Assembly (NCBI GenBank): GCA_951230915.1
Contig: OX579635.1
Location: 1 to 64,000 of the forward strand
Source: Antitrichia curtipendula
Lineage: Eukaryota; Streptophyta; Bryopsida; Hypnales; Leucodontaceae
Direction of reading: 5' to 3'
DNA: 64,000 nucleotides
Shown: one piece after another, positions 37,703-48,349 of the stretch
Layout: each line of letters starts with the position of its first letter
Numbering within the stretch: position 1 is the first letter of the stretch
Program-made: the position numbers and the translations under genes
The notes under the pieces: generated by a model
What the model was told of the DNA's origin: nothing
Database searches by the model: none
Seen by the model: only the letters and a program-made list of their open reading frames with translations

Positions 37703-38605
37703 CCCCTAAAGGACCATTGTCCCTTCAGGGGACAGGTGGGACTTTGGGCATGTACCTTTGGCTAAACTACTTTGTGTGATTTTCTGAAACTTTTTTTGAA
37801 GGTGGGCAATTCAATGAGCTATGCGGACAACTATTTTTTTTTACATTTTTACATTTATTGAGTAAGTTATGCACAAATTTCTGAAAATTTGGGGAGGAGT
37901 GCCTGCCCAAGCAACCCAAATAAAAATAAAAATTGGTTCTTTAGACTTTTTTTAGAGGTGAGAAGCTTTGAATCATTCAATTTCAATCAACGAGATCAAA
38001 GTTATGAAGAGTTTTTGTTTGCAGGCAGTTATGGATTCTCTACTATAATATAAACTTTGAAGTCCTTTATCTTACTCAATTCTTGTTATTTTGGAAAAAA
38101 AAATAAACCAAAGGAAGTAGATTGTTTATCACAACATTTTGACCATTAGGATTTGCAATTTTCATTTAATAATTAAATTTGTAACATTTAGTGATTTGAC
38201 TCATTCTCTACTTTTTTTTACTTACTGATTTTTTCCATGTGTTGTGTAGTTTCAATTGATTTGAAAATTCTCCCACATATACCTAACTTGATCTCCTACA
38301 TGGAAAAAAAAGTGCAACTTTCAATAGAGCAACTTTTTTGTTGCAAGAGTGGTCAAAGGGTTCTAAACTTTTGAGGCAGCATGAAAAAAAACTTTTCTTT
38401 TCACTTTAGATGTAAATACCTCACTCATCTCCATTTGTAATAACTTGGTTTTTTTCCCACAAGTATCTAATCTAGTCTAAAGCAAGATCCTATGGTTGGA
38501 TTTCATATATACTAAAAAAATTATACCTTCTTACTAATCCCCCCAAAGTGGCAGTTTTGAGTGATTTTCACTAAAAAAATGATTTGGTCCTTTAGGCCTT
38601 CGGTA
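37703..38605. mobile_element. TTAA-flanked (piggyBac-like) MITE, ~900 bp
   Basis: TTAA at 37699-37702 precedes CCCCTAAAGGACCATTGTCC. The right side has GATTTGGTCCTTTAGG and then decayed text to TTAA at 38606-38609. The interior (GGGCATGTACCTTTGGCTAA) is the inverse orientation of the 30.3 kb copy. Confidence 0.75.
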
Positions 38606-38935
38606 TTAAGATAGAGGGCTATAGAATGGTGCACTTTTAGGAGTGGCTAACATGTTCCCCTCAAGTATCTATTATTGTCATTGATGAGTTGGGTGGGTTT
38701 AGTCCTAGAAAACTACAAGCAAAATTAATAATAATAATAATAATAATTGTTAAACCTTTTCTACACTAGGCGCAACAAAACATAGAGTCAATGAGGTAAG
38801 CTTTGCACTTGGAAAATATAGAAAAGCCCACCTAATTCATTAATGACAATAATAAATACTTGAGGGGAACATAATAGCCATTCTTAGGAGTCCACTGTTT
38901 TCAAACCTGCCATTTTTCAGAGGCCTCTACCTTAA
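38606..38935. mobile_element. Foldback element with (AAT)n centre, ~330 bp
   Basis: TTAAGATAGAGGG with ACATGTTCCCCTCAAGTATC at the left is mirrored by GATACTTGAGGGGAACATAA-like text and CCTCTACCTTAA at the right. The arms flank an ATA/AAT microsatellite near 38731-38750. Ends coincide with TTAA. Confidence 0.6.
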
Positions 38936-39083
38936 CCCTTGAAGGGCCTTGGGCTCTGAAGTTACAGTACCAAATACGGTCGCAACCAATACTTAGAAGT
39001 TTGATCAACTGAACTGAAAGTTAAATGTTACAATCATATATATTGAAATGTTGTATGATGGTGGGTGCATAAAAAAGAATTGA

Positions 39084-39599
39084 AAAGCCTTAGAGCAGTT
39101 CTCAGACTGGAGCTACTCGCTTTGCTCGGCTCCCCTGGAAACTCTTCAGCACTTGCTGTGGAGCTGCCCATTCTCGCAAGAGGTTTGGAGACGATTTAAC
39201 TGTCTGGCAAAAAGGAGCGTAACCCCGGAGATTACTAGTTTCAAATTGGCTCTTCTAGGACAGTTCGACATCAACAAAGAAACGAAGTATGTATACTCCC
39301 ACCAACCCTGGGACCTCCTAAGGACCTTCCTACTTTGGCAAATTTTCGTGTCAAGGTGCGCTAGCAGATTCCAACACGGGGCACTTCGAGGTGAGAGAGC
39401 CTTAGCAAACGCTTGGGTTGCCACACTCCACGCCGGCTCCGCGGTGTGGCAAACATTCCATGATTCGATTACAGATTCAGATGCACTCCGAGAACTCGAC
39501 GATACATTCTACAGGGAGTGGTCTCCTTGTTTTTGTACCCCGGGATCTGCTGCTTATCACTACAGCATCCCTGATGTATTCACCACTTTCCACTTTTAA
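39084..39599 (+). mobile_element. LINE 3' remnant with zinc-binding RT-associated domain
   Basis: An open frame follows TGA at 39081-39083 and ends with a stop at 39597-39599. It reads LCSAPLETLQHLLWSCPFSQ, then EVWRRF, the C-x-n-ETLxHLLWxCPF..VW pattern of the zinc-binding module found C-terminal to plant LINE reverse transcriptases (zf-RVT). It continues about 140 residues. The RT and endonuclease domains are absent, so this is a 5'-truncated copy, the usual outcome of target-primed reverse transcription. A TTAA-type MITE begins a few bases after its stop. No poly(A) tail is visible. Confidence 0.75.
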
Positions 39600-39607
39600 A
39601 CCCTTAA

Positions 39608-40537
39608 CCCCTAAAGGCCCAACTGTCCCCCGGGGACAAGTGGATTTTCGGGCATGTACCTTTAGCTAAACTATATTGCGTAATTTTTTGAAACTTTTAT
39701 TGAAGGTGGGGAATTCCAAAACCTACGCATGCATCTAATTTTTTTTGTCATGCTGACATTCGACAAAGAAGTTATGCAATAATTTCTGCTGCCCGGAGGA
39801 GGGAGGGCAATCCGGGCAGCCCAAAAACTTCTTAAAAAATCATATTTTCTAAAATGAGAAATCTGAAATTGGTTCTTTAGATTTTTTAATGAGTGGGAAG
39901 CTTTGAATCATTCAACTTCAATCAATGAGATGAAAGTTATGAGATGTTTTTGTCTGTGGGCAGTTATGGATTCTCTACTCTAAAATAAACTTTGAAGTCC
40001 TTTATTTTACTCAATTTTCAATATTTTGGAAAACAAAAAATACTAAGGGAAGTAGATTGTTTATCACAACATTGTGCCCATTGGGATTTTCATGTTTTAT
40101 TTAAATAATTAAATAATTCACAATTAAGTGTTTTGATTAATTCTCTTCTTATTACTTATTGATTTCTCCCATGTGTTGTGTAGTTCCAATTGGTTTGAAA
40201 ATTCTCCTACACATACCTAACTTGATCTCCTACATGGCAAAAATAAACCTCAACTTTGCGTAGAACAATTTTTTTGATCTAAGAGTGCTCAAAGATTTCT
40301 GAAATTGCTAGACAGCAGGAAAAAAAGGTTGTTTTTTGTACTTTAGATGTAAATATCTCCCTCCTCTTCATCTAGAATGACCTAATTTTTTTTCCACAAG
40401 TAGTTCTTCTAGTCTAAAGCAAGATCCTATGGTTTGGATTTGGAAAGCAAACTTTACTACTTGTTTTTAAAAATAGACCCCCCAAATAGTAGTTAACAGT
40501 GAGTTTCACTGAAAAAAAGGGCATGGACCTTTAGGGG
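39608..40537. mobile_element. TTAA-flanked (piggyBac-like) MITE, 930 bp
   Basis: TTAA at 39604-39607 and 40538-40541 brackets CCCCTAAAGGCCCAACTGTC and GGGCATGGACCTTTAGGGG. The interior matches the copies at 30.3 and 37.7 kb (GGGCATGTACCTTTAGCTAA). Confidence 0.85.
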
Positions 40538-41505
40538 TTAAACAACGACAAGGACCAAAAAAACGTCCGCTGAAACCTGAGCAAATACAGGGGATCGTGA
40601 CCTAGCCCATGGGGACCAGCCCGGCGCTTAAGGGTTAAATTAACCACCACAATGTGGAGTCCAAGGACGTGGCCCCCAAGCCTCTAAAAAGACATTTCTC
40701 TTAGAGCAGCTCAAATATGTCTATACAGTAGGGGGACAAAAATATTGGGAACAACTTTTTATGTCATTCAAAGAACTTTGCCTAATGTATAGAGTACAAT
40801 TGACATTTTATTGTTTTGCATCATTGGTTTTAAGTCTTATGCAACCCCCACCACACATACCAAATTGTGGTGCCTAAAAATCAAAATCCTATTTTTGGTG
40901 AATTATTTTACATAAAATTCACAATTTTACATGATAGTTAATTAAAAAAATATTGGTGATGAATTTTTGAGATTGGATTGCATGGGTATGTAAGAAACCT
41001 CCACACACATCTTTTCGTCACACAAGCATCTCCCAAAAGCTTCAAAATTCCTTCTATAGAGATTTCAATTTTCAACGTTGGGACAATTATGACCAAATTT
41101 TGTAAAATAAATATAATTGTTTTTAAACTAGATTTTGGAAGGAAAAAAAAATGTATCATCATGCTCAAAGTTATAAGCTTAATCTTAATAGACAAGCCAA
41201 ATTGCAAAATCTGATTTACCATATAATTATACCTATTTTACAAATTTGATCATAATCATCCCAACATAAAAATGTCTACAGAAGAAATTTTGAAGCTTTA
41301 TGGATATGCTTGTTTGAAGAAAAGATGTGTGTGGAGGTTTCTTACATACCCATGCAATCCAATCTCAAAAATTCATCACCAATATTTTTTTAATTAACAA
41401 TCATGTAAAATTGTGAATTTTATGTAAAATAATTCACCAAACATAGGATTTTGATTTTTAGGCACCACAATTTGATATGCGGGGTGGAAGTTACATAAGA
41501 GTTAA

Positions 41506-42293
41506 CCCTTGAGCGCCCCACAGGCCAGAACATGGCCTCTCCAAAACCAACTTTTCCTAAAATCTAGTTCAAATTTGTACTATACCTCCCAGAAAAGTGA
41601 CTTGGTCAAAGGTATGGTACTACTCTCATGCCGGGAAGTGGGCAATGGGGTTTCACCACTTGTACAAGCATGGATTGTGCAAGTCAACCGTGACAATAGT
41701 ACACTAAACCTTCATTCCATGTGGTTTAGGGTTTAGATGCAAGGATAAAGACCATCGGCTATGACCGGTTCAATAGTCTTAGGGTGTTTTGACATGCATG
41801 CCTTAGACTAGAAAAGGGTTTTGCAGCTATACTTCAAGGATTTGTGCACTTGTGGAGATCAAAACCGTATTCTTACCCGGTTTATCGTCCACCATGTTGT
41901 GGAAGCCTTGCAACTTTGGGTCTCTAAAAGAACACCTTGCAAGTGTCAAAACATTACTAGATTTGGCAGCAAGCGAGATACTTGTAAATTGGACCACTTG
42001 TCTAAATTTCATATAAAGAAGCCTCCTCGAAGGCATAAATTTTTGCATCCATAGCCATGGACCCCTCCAAAAATAGAAGGTTGCCACATAGTCAACTGTA
42101 TTTTGACTATTATAATCTCCATAACAATGTAGTCAAAAGTTTTGCAAATTTCTAGTTGGTTGCATCAAGCACTCTTTTTGCTATTTCACCGATGAATCCT
42201 CCCCGATCTAAGTTCCTAACTTGAGACGTACAATTTTTACAAGCATGGTCACTCTCGGCCGCATTTTCTCAATTTTGCGTTGGGCGCTGAGGG
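41506..42293. mobile_element. TTAA-flanked MITE, second family, 788 bp
   Basis: TTAA at 41502-41505 and 42294-42297 brackets CCCTTGAGCGCCCCACAGGC and GCGTTGGGCGCTGAGGG. The host foldback's other arm keeps the unoccupied site (inverse of TTTTAAGTCTTATGC) with one TTAA. The family is distinct from the CCCCTAAAGG one but has the same target. Confidence 0.85.
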
Positions 42294-42467
42294 TTAAATA
42301 CCAATGATGCAAGACAATAAAATGTCAATTATACACTATACATTAGATGCCATATTTAACTACTTCTGGACTTTGGGAAGTCTAGAATTAGTAATTGCAT
42401 CTAGGGATCCCTGGATAGAAAGTGCCTAAACCAAGGTCAAATATGCAATTCTTGATTGTGCACAAGA

Positions 42468-42606
42468 CACTACAAGAGAACATTGTCAATTTGGTCACTT
42501 TTTGTCAATTAGGACATGTCAATGAGGACACTTTTTTGTCAATTAGGACACATTTTTGTCAAATTGGACAAATTTAGTCAATTAGGACATGTAAATTTGG
42601 ACACCA
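42468..42606. mobile_element. CACTA-type fragment without right end
   Basis: Starts CACTACAAGAGAACATTGTC. The interior repeats TGTCAATTAGGACA and TGTCAAATTGGACA several times, as in the family's complete copies. No TTGTAGTG right end was found. Confidence 0.6.
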
Positions 42607-42781
42607 TTTTCAAGATCTAGATCTTTGTCACATGTGTTAGAAAATCCCTCTAGTCCAAAATTCTCCAAAAAGTCCAGAAGTAGTTAAATACATCATTTAG
42701 GCAAAATTCTTTGAATGGCATAATAGGATGTTCCTAGTCCTTTTGTCCCCCCATTGTATAGATGACCATACATAATGCCGA

Positions 42782-42921
42782 CACTACAAGAAAACCATGG
42801 TCAAATCAACAAAAAGTTGACAAAGATTGTGACCAAATCAACAGTATACTGTAGATTCCTCTTGATTCGGTCTCAATCTTTGTCAACTTTTTGTTGATTT
42901 GACCATGGTTTTCTTGAAGTG
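42782..42921. mobile_element. CACTA-type hairpin MITE, 140 bp, exact CGA duplication
   Basis: CACTACAAGAAAACCATGGT is mirrored by ACCATGGTTTTCTTGAAGTG; CGA flanks both sides (42779-42781 and 42922-42924). Arms pair almost perfectly (TCAAATCAACAAAAAGTTGA and inverse). Confidence 0.9.
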
Positions 42922-42964
42922 CGAGAAGGGCTTTTGTGACAGGGGCAGATGATTCTTTTATTAA

Positions 42965-43648
42965 CCCTTGAGTGTCCAGGGTAAAACCAAGAAAATGCGG
43001 CCGGAGTGACCATACTCGTAAAATTGTATGTCCCAAGCTAGGAACTTAGATCGGGAGGATTCACCGTTGAAATAGCAAAAAGAGTGCTTGATGCACCCAA
43101 CTAGAAATTTGCAAAACTTTTGACCGCATTGTATTGGAGATTGTAATTGTCAAAGTATAGTTGACTATGTGGCAACTAGCTAATTTTGGGGGGTCCATGG
43201 TTATGATAATGTTTTGACACCCGCAAGGTGAGGCCCAAAGTCGCAAGGCTCACACGGCATGGTGGACGATAAACCGGGTAAGAATACGGTTTTGGCCTCC
43301 ATAAGGGCACAAATCTTGGTAGTGTAGCTGCAAAACCCTTTTCTAGTCTAAGGCATGCATGCCCAAACACCCTAAGAGTATTAAACCAGCCATAGCCGAT
43401 GGTCTTTATCCTCGCATCTAAACCCTAAACCGCATGGAATGAAGGTTTAGTGTACTATTGTCACGGTTGACTTGCACAATCCATGCTTGTGCAAGTGGTG
43501 AAACCCCATTGCCCACTTTCCGACATGAGAGTAGTACCATACCTTTGACCAAGTCACTTTTCTGGGAGGTATAGTACAAATTTGAACTAGATTTTAGGAA
43601 AAGTTGGTTTTGAAGAGGCCATATTCTGGCTTGTGGGGGCGACCAGGG
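42965..43648. mobile_element. TTAA-type MITE, second family, inverted copy
   Basis: TTAA at 42961-42964 is followed by CCCTTGAGTGTCCAGGG. The sequence is the inverse of the 41.5 kb copy through TCATGTCG-like and GACTTGGTC-like text to GGCTTGTGGGGGCGACCAGGG. The right TTAA has decayed to ATTA. Confidence 0.75.
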
Positions 43649-44075
43649 ATTAGAACCGTGGTCAAAAAATAAGTGGACGTTGCGCAGCCATTGTTCACAC
43701 ATCGGTACCCTTGGCCCCGGTTTGTCACTGAAAGTCATCATGGAGCCTAGCCGCCTAGGGCCCATTGTTAATTATGTCGGACTCTCAGATTCTTTCTGCC
43801 TCCTCTGGGACCTTGAAATGAGGTTTCTAAACTTTTATTTGCAGTAAATTATCAACAAAGCGTCAAAGGAACGGATGCAAATGAAATCACATAAATATAA
43901 ACTAAAAGCGTACGAAAATCTCAGAACCCCACCACCTGAAACGCCTCACATTATTATTCCCATTTTTTGAGGGTCATGTGGAACTTCCTCATTGATTGTT
44001 TGGAATGGGGATGCCACGTTTGGGGTAAAGAGATCTAACGCCAAAAAATTCTAAGAGCATCCTTAGTCAGCTCGG
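43649..44075. other. Non-coding stretch
   Basis: No gene supported. Confidence 0.4.
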
Positions 44076-44079
44076 TTAA

Positions 44080-44993
44080 CCCCTAAAGGACCAAGCAGGG
44101 TTTTTTTGGAAACATAGATTTTTTGGGCAGGTATTTGTGACTGGAGGTTTTTGCACTTTGGGCTGAAATTTTAATAGAACGTGGGTACAACAAATATCTC
44201 TCATTTGCACTAACTTTCGTGACATTTCAAATTGAGAGCAAAAAGTTATGGCCCAATATGTTACTTTTTAGGGACTCCATGCAGCTTGGGCAGTTTTTAA
44301 AAAAATCTTTTTTTCATAATCTAAAATTTGAAATTGGTTCAAGAGATTAATATATATGTGGGAATCTTGTTCTCATTCCATTTGGATTGATGAGATGAAA
44401 GTTATGAGGAGTTTTTGTTTGCGGGCACTTATGGATTCTCTACTCTAAAATAAACTTTGAAGTCTCTTATTTTACTCAATTTTCAAATTTTTTGAGAATA
44501 TGTAAGACCAAAAGTTGTAGATTGTTACTCACAACATTGCAACCGTTGGGATTGAGTATTTTGATTTCCATAACTAAATTATTAATATTCAATGTTTTTA
44601 ATCATTCTCTACTTCATTTTACTTCCTATTTTTTTCCCAAGTTTTGATCAATTCCAAACAACTTTTTTGTTTATTTTTATAAACACCTTACTTAGGCGGA
44701 ATATGGAATCTAGAGAAATACCGCTGACATGACCATTTCCCCTTAGGAAGTACACCTTTTGAAGGTAGCTGCCCGGTTTTCCACATGACAAAAAAAACCT
44801 TTCAAATTGTACTATCTTCCAATCCACTTGGTGAAAAATTCTAAAATTTATTCCACATCTTCAAAAACTATTGCACAATAAGATCTTGCGGTTACATATG
44901 GAGAAAAGCATTTTGTTTTCAGATTTGGTTGATGCTCTCAAAATGGCAGTTTTTGAGAATTTTTGGTGAAAACTGAGCTTAGTTCTTTAGGGG
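44080..44993. mobile_element. TTAA-flanked (piggyBac-like) MITE, 914 bp
   Basis: TTAA at 44076-44079 and 44994-44997 brackets CCCCTAAAGGACCAAGCAGG and GAGCTTAGTTCTTTAGGGG. Interior text (GGGCTGAAATTTTAATAGAA, TATGGATTCTCTACTCTAAA) matches the 47.4 kb copy of equal length. Confidence 0.85.
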
Positions 44994-45233
44994 TTAAAAG
45001 GCTGCTACCTATACTTTCACGATGGGGTCTAGTTTTGTACCTCTAACCACAATGCAATGTATCCAGAATGTTCCCCGTCAAGATGGAGGGGTGTTCAAAA
45101 ACTTGGCCACGTCTGCTAGTTTCATTGTTCTTAGCAAGGCTGCGAAATCCCTCTATGTTGTTTGTTAGAGTATCTACACATTTTACGGTGAAAAGAGGGT
45201 TCAATTTAGCAATTGATTTCCAATTCAACTTAA

Positions 45234-46794
45234 CCCCTGAGCGCCCCACATGCCAGGATATGGCCTCTGTAAAATCAACTTCCCCAAAAATCTGGTTAAA
45301 ATTCGTATTGTGCCTCTCAGAAAAGTGACTTGGTCAAAGGGGGGCAAATGCGTGGTTGGGTGGCTCAAAATTGTGTCACACTACAAAAAACTGCACACAT
45401 GCAATTTTCAAATGCCTAAAAGGTACATTGGAAATTTTCAAAAAAGAAAAAAAAGTCCATTGTAGAGATTTAAACTCATTGTAACTACAATAAAGTTGTC
45501 CAGTTTCTTCTTTGGCATTTTATGAAAGTGTAAAGGACTTTTGAAAAAACATGAGTGTGACATTTTTGCTGGCAGCAAGTTTTTCAAGGACTATTTAAAG
45601 ATAATATAATTTCTTAAGAGAATATAAAGGACTAGGATTCTAGTGGGTTTTTGGATAAAATTTTAAGAAATCATGATCTTGTTTTGTGAATGTGTATAGA
45701 ATGTTTGCAAAGGACTTTTTAATGCCTTTTAAACCTTCAATCTTACAAGTTGTTTTTCTCCTTTGTTTTTCCAGTTTTTCCAGTTTTTCTTTTTTCAACT
45801 TGAGTATTTTTCTAAGTTCTAGGACCGCTTTTAGCAATAAGGACTTTTTGAATAACTTTGATTGACTTGAGTCTAAGCCCTAGAACACAACATGTAGTGG
45901 ATAATTTAAAAAAGAACAGATCCGGAAACATTGGACCGTTGGGTTGAATTTATAAGTCCATTGTAGACATGAAGAGGACACTTAGCCAATAGGACAATTG
46001 ATGCAATTACAAACTTACACTTGAATCAAAATCCTTAAACCCACTTAAAGGACTTTGAAAACAGGGACTCTTGCCAAAATTGAGCCACCCAACCATGCAT
46101 TCACTTGGGTATGGTACTACTTTCATGTCACAAAGTGGGCGATGGGGGTTTCACCACTTGTATAAGCACGGATTGTGCAAGTCAACCGTGACAATAGTAC
46201 ACTAAAACTTCAATCCATGCGCTTTAGAGTTTAGGTGCAAGGATAAAGACCACCAGCTATGGCTGCTTTAATACTCTTAGGGTGTTTTGGCACACATGCC
46301 TTAGATTGGAAAAGGGTTTTGCAGCTATACTACCAAGATTTGTGCCCTTGCGGAGGTCAAAACCGTATCCGCACCATGTTTATCGTCCACCATGTTGTGT
46401 GAGCCTTGCATTTTTTGGGCCTCTAAAAAAGCACCTTGCAAATGTCAAAACGTTACCAAATTTGGTAGCAAGCAAGATACTTGTAAACTGCACCTCCGGT
46501 CAAAATTTCATATAAAGGAGCCTCCTCAAGGCATGAATTTTTGCATCCATAGTCAAGGACCCCTCCAAAATTAGCTGGTTGCCACATAGTCAACTGTACT
46601 TTGACAATTATAATCTCCAAAACGATGCGGTTAAAAGTTTTGCAAATTTCTAGTTGGGTGCATCAAGCACTCTTTTTGCTATTTCAGCGGTGAATCCTCC
46701 TTGATCTAAGTTCCCAACTTGAGACGTACAATTTTTACAAGCATGGTCACCCCCAACCTCATTTTCTCGATTTTGCGCGTTGGGCGCTTAGGGG
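45234..46794. mobile_element. TTAA-flanked MITE, second family, interrupted
   Basis: TTAA at 45230-45233 and 46795-46798 brackets CCCCTGAGCGCCCCACATGC and GCGTTGGGCGCTTAGGGG. Left and right parts match the 41.5 kb copy. A ~765-bp unrelated element interrupts it after GACTTGGTCAAAGG. Confidence 0.85.
45344..46106. mobile_element. Nested ~765-bp TIR element, copy 1
   Basis: Left CAAATGCGTGGTTGGGTGGC is mirrored by GCCACCCAACCATGCATTCAC. The interior carries many AAGGACTTT words. The uninterrupted 41.5 kb relative shows the empty site (GTCAAAGGTATGG). The duplication is 2-3 bp at most (GG or GGG), so superfamily is unassigned. Confidence 0.8.
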
Positions 46795-46839
46795 TTAAGT
46801 TGAATCACGTATGAATGATGAAATTATTTTGACGACCAT

Positions 46840-47125
46840 CACTACAAGAAATTGTCACTACAAGAAACTATGTCCTAATTGACTTGTTTGAATTGACTAA
46901 ATGTGTCCAAAATGACAAAAAGATTGTCAAATTGGGCAATTTTTGTAGATTTAGCCATGTTAATTTGGACATATTTTTGTCATTTTGGACAGATTCCCTT
47001 GTAGTGTGTTTTCTAATTGGCATGTCCAAATTGATTAAATGTGTCCAAAATGACAAAAATACTATCAAATTGGACAACTTTTGTAGATTATATTCTTGTC
47101 ATTTTGGACATTTTCCCTTGTAATG
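46840..47125. mobile_element. CACTA-type MITE split by a copy of itself
   Basis: Begins CACTACAAGAAATTGT, resumes after the insertion at TTTCTAATTGGCATGTCC, and ends CCCTTGTAATG. CAT flanks both outer sides (46837-46839 and 47126-47128), an exact 3-bp duplication. Confidence 0.85.
46856..47006. mobile_element. CACTA-type MITE, 151 bp, exact TGT duplication
   Basis: CACTACAAGAAACTATGTCC to GATTCCCTTGTAGTG, flanked by TGT on both sides. It sits 16 bp inside the end of a related copy. Confidence 0.9.
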
Positions 47126-47269
47126 CATGCTTGTTGGTCAAATAAGTGTTTGTATCTCCCATGGTCCATAATGCTCAAATTATAATTACTAATTTAGAAA
47201 AAAGGTAAAGAACATAAAGATAACGTACAATAAAAGATTTTATTTTAAGACTCAAAACACCAAACCGTA

Positions 47270-47420
47270 TACTACAAGAAATTGTGTCCTAATTGACATG
47301 TCTAAATTGACCAAATGTGTCCAAAATGACAAAATGATTGTCAAATTGGACAATCTTTGTAAATTTAGACATGTTGATTTGGATATATTTTTATCATTTT
47401 GGACAGTTTTCCTTGTAATA
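47270..47420. mobile_element. CACTA-type MITE, decayed ends
   Basis: TACTACAAGAAATTGTGTCC (first C mutated to T) to TTCCTTGTAATA. The interior matches the 46.8 kb copies. No clear flanking duplication. Confidence 0.75.
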
Positions 47421-47431
47421 TATTATCTTAA

Positions 47432-48345
47432 CCCCTAAAGGACCAAGCCTCCTTTTTTAGCAATATAGCAATTTTGGTGAGGTATCTATGATTGGAGATT
47501 TTCATATTTTTGTTTGAAATTTTAATAGAATGTGGGAACAAGGTTTATCTTTCATTTGCACTAAATTTCATGACATTTGAAATTATGAGTAAAACATTAT
47601 GGCCTTATATATTGTTGTTTTCAATTAGCTGGCACTTTAGACAAATTTAAATGAATCATTTTTTTCAAAAACAAAAGTTTGAAATTGGTTCAAGAGATAT
47701 GTCTATATGAATGTGGAAAGCTTTGAATTCTTCTATTTAATTCAATGAGATGAAAGGTATATGGAGTTTTTGTTTGCGGGAGGTTATGGATTCTCCACTC
47801 TAAAATGAACTTTGAAGTCCTTTATTTTACTCAAGTTTCATTATTTTGAAAGAAAAATAAAACCAAAGGATGAAAATTGTTCATTACAACATTGTAACCA
47901 TTGGGATTGGCATTTTTCATTTCTATAATTGTCTCGTTATCAGTATTGTATCTTGAATCATTCTCTACTTTTTTTTACATACTACATTTTTCCCATATGT
48001 TGTCCAACTCCAAATGATTTGAAACTTTTTAGACATGCACCCTACTTAGGTGGAATAAGGAACCTAGAGATGCATCACTCTCACGGTCTTTTTCCTTAGG
48101 AAGTTCACCATCTAGAGGGTAGGTGTCTAGTTTTTCACAAGATATTTCTGAATATTCAAACAATTTTAAATTCCAACGGGGTGGAAAATTCTGATTTGTT
48201 TTTCCAAATCTTCTAAGACTATTCTAATACAATATCCCATGGTCAAAGTTGCATAAAAAGGGTTTTATATTTCAATTTGGTTAATGCTCTAAAAATAGCA
48301 ATTTTAGAGAGTTTTTGGTGAAAATGTTGCTTGGTCCTGTAGGGG
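47432..48345. mobile_element. TTAA-flanked (piggyBac-like) MITE, 914 bp
   Basis: TTAA at 47428-47431 and 48346-48349 brackets CCCCTAAAGGACCAAGCC and GTTGCTTGGTCCTGTAGGGG. Same length and interior as the 44.1 kb copy. Confidence 0.85.
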
Positions 48346-48349
48346 TTAA

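Larger units (their letters stand above)
38936..40634. mobile_element. Possible composite TTAA-type element
   Basis: TTAA at 38932-38935 is followed by CCCTTGAAGGGCCTTGGGC. Near 40612-40634 the inverse GACCAGCCCGGCGCTTAAGGG is followed by TTAA. If these are partners, the element encloses a LINE 3' remnant and a complete TTAA-type MITE. The TIR match is short and imperfect. Confidence 0.4.
40726..42756. mobile_element. TA-flanked foldback element with nested insertions
   Basis: CAGTAGGGGGACAAAA with GTCATTCAAAGAACTTTGCC at the left is mirrored by GGCAAAATTCTTTGAATGGC and CTTTTGTCCCCCCATTG at the right; TA at 40724-40725 and 42757-42758. The left arm pairs with 41190-41500 and 42298-42345. The right arm is broken by a TTAA-type MITE (41506-42293) and by a second stem (TTAACTACTTCTGGACTTT and inverse) that encloses a CACTA-like fragment. 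Confidence 0.8.

Noticed and set aside
41509..43765. Similar ORFs at 41509-41736 and 43418-43765 as a small gene family
   Set aside because: They are the same stretch of the second TTAA MITE family in two orientations; no start context, domain or codon bias.
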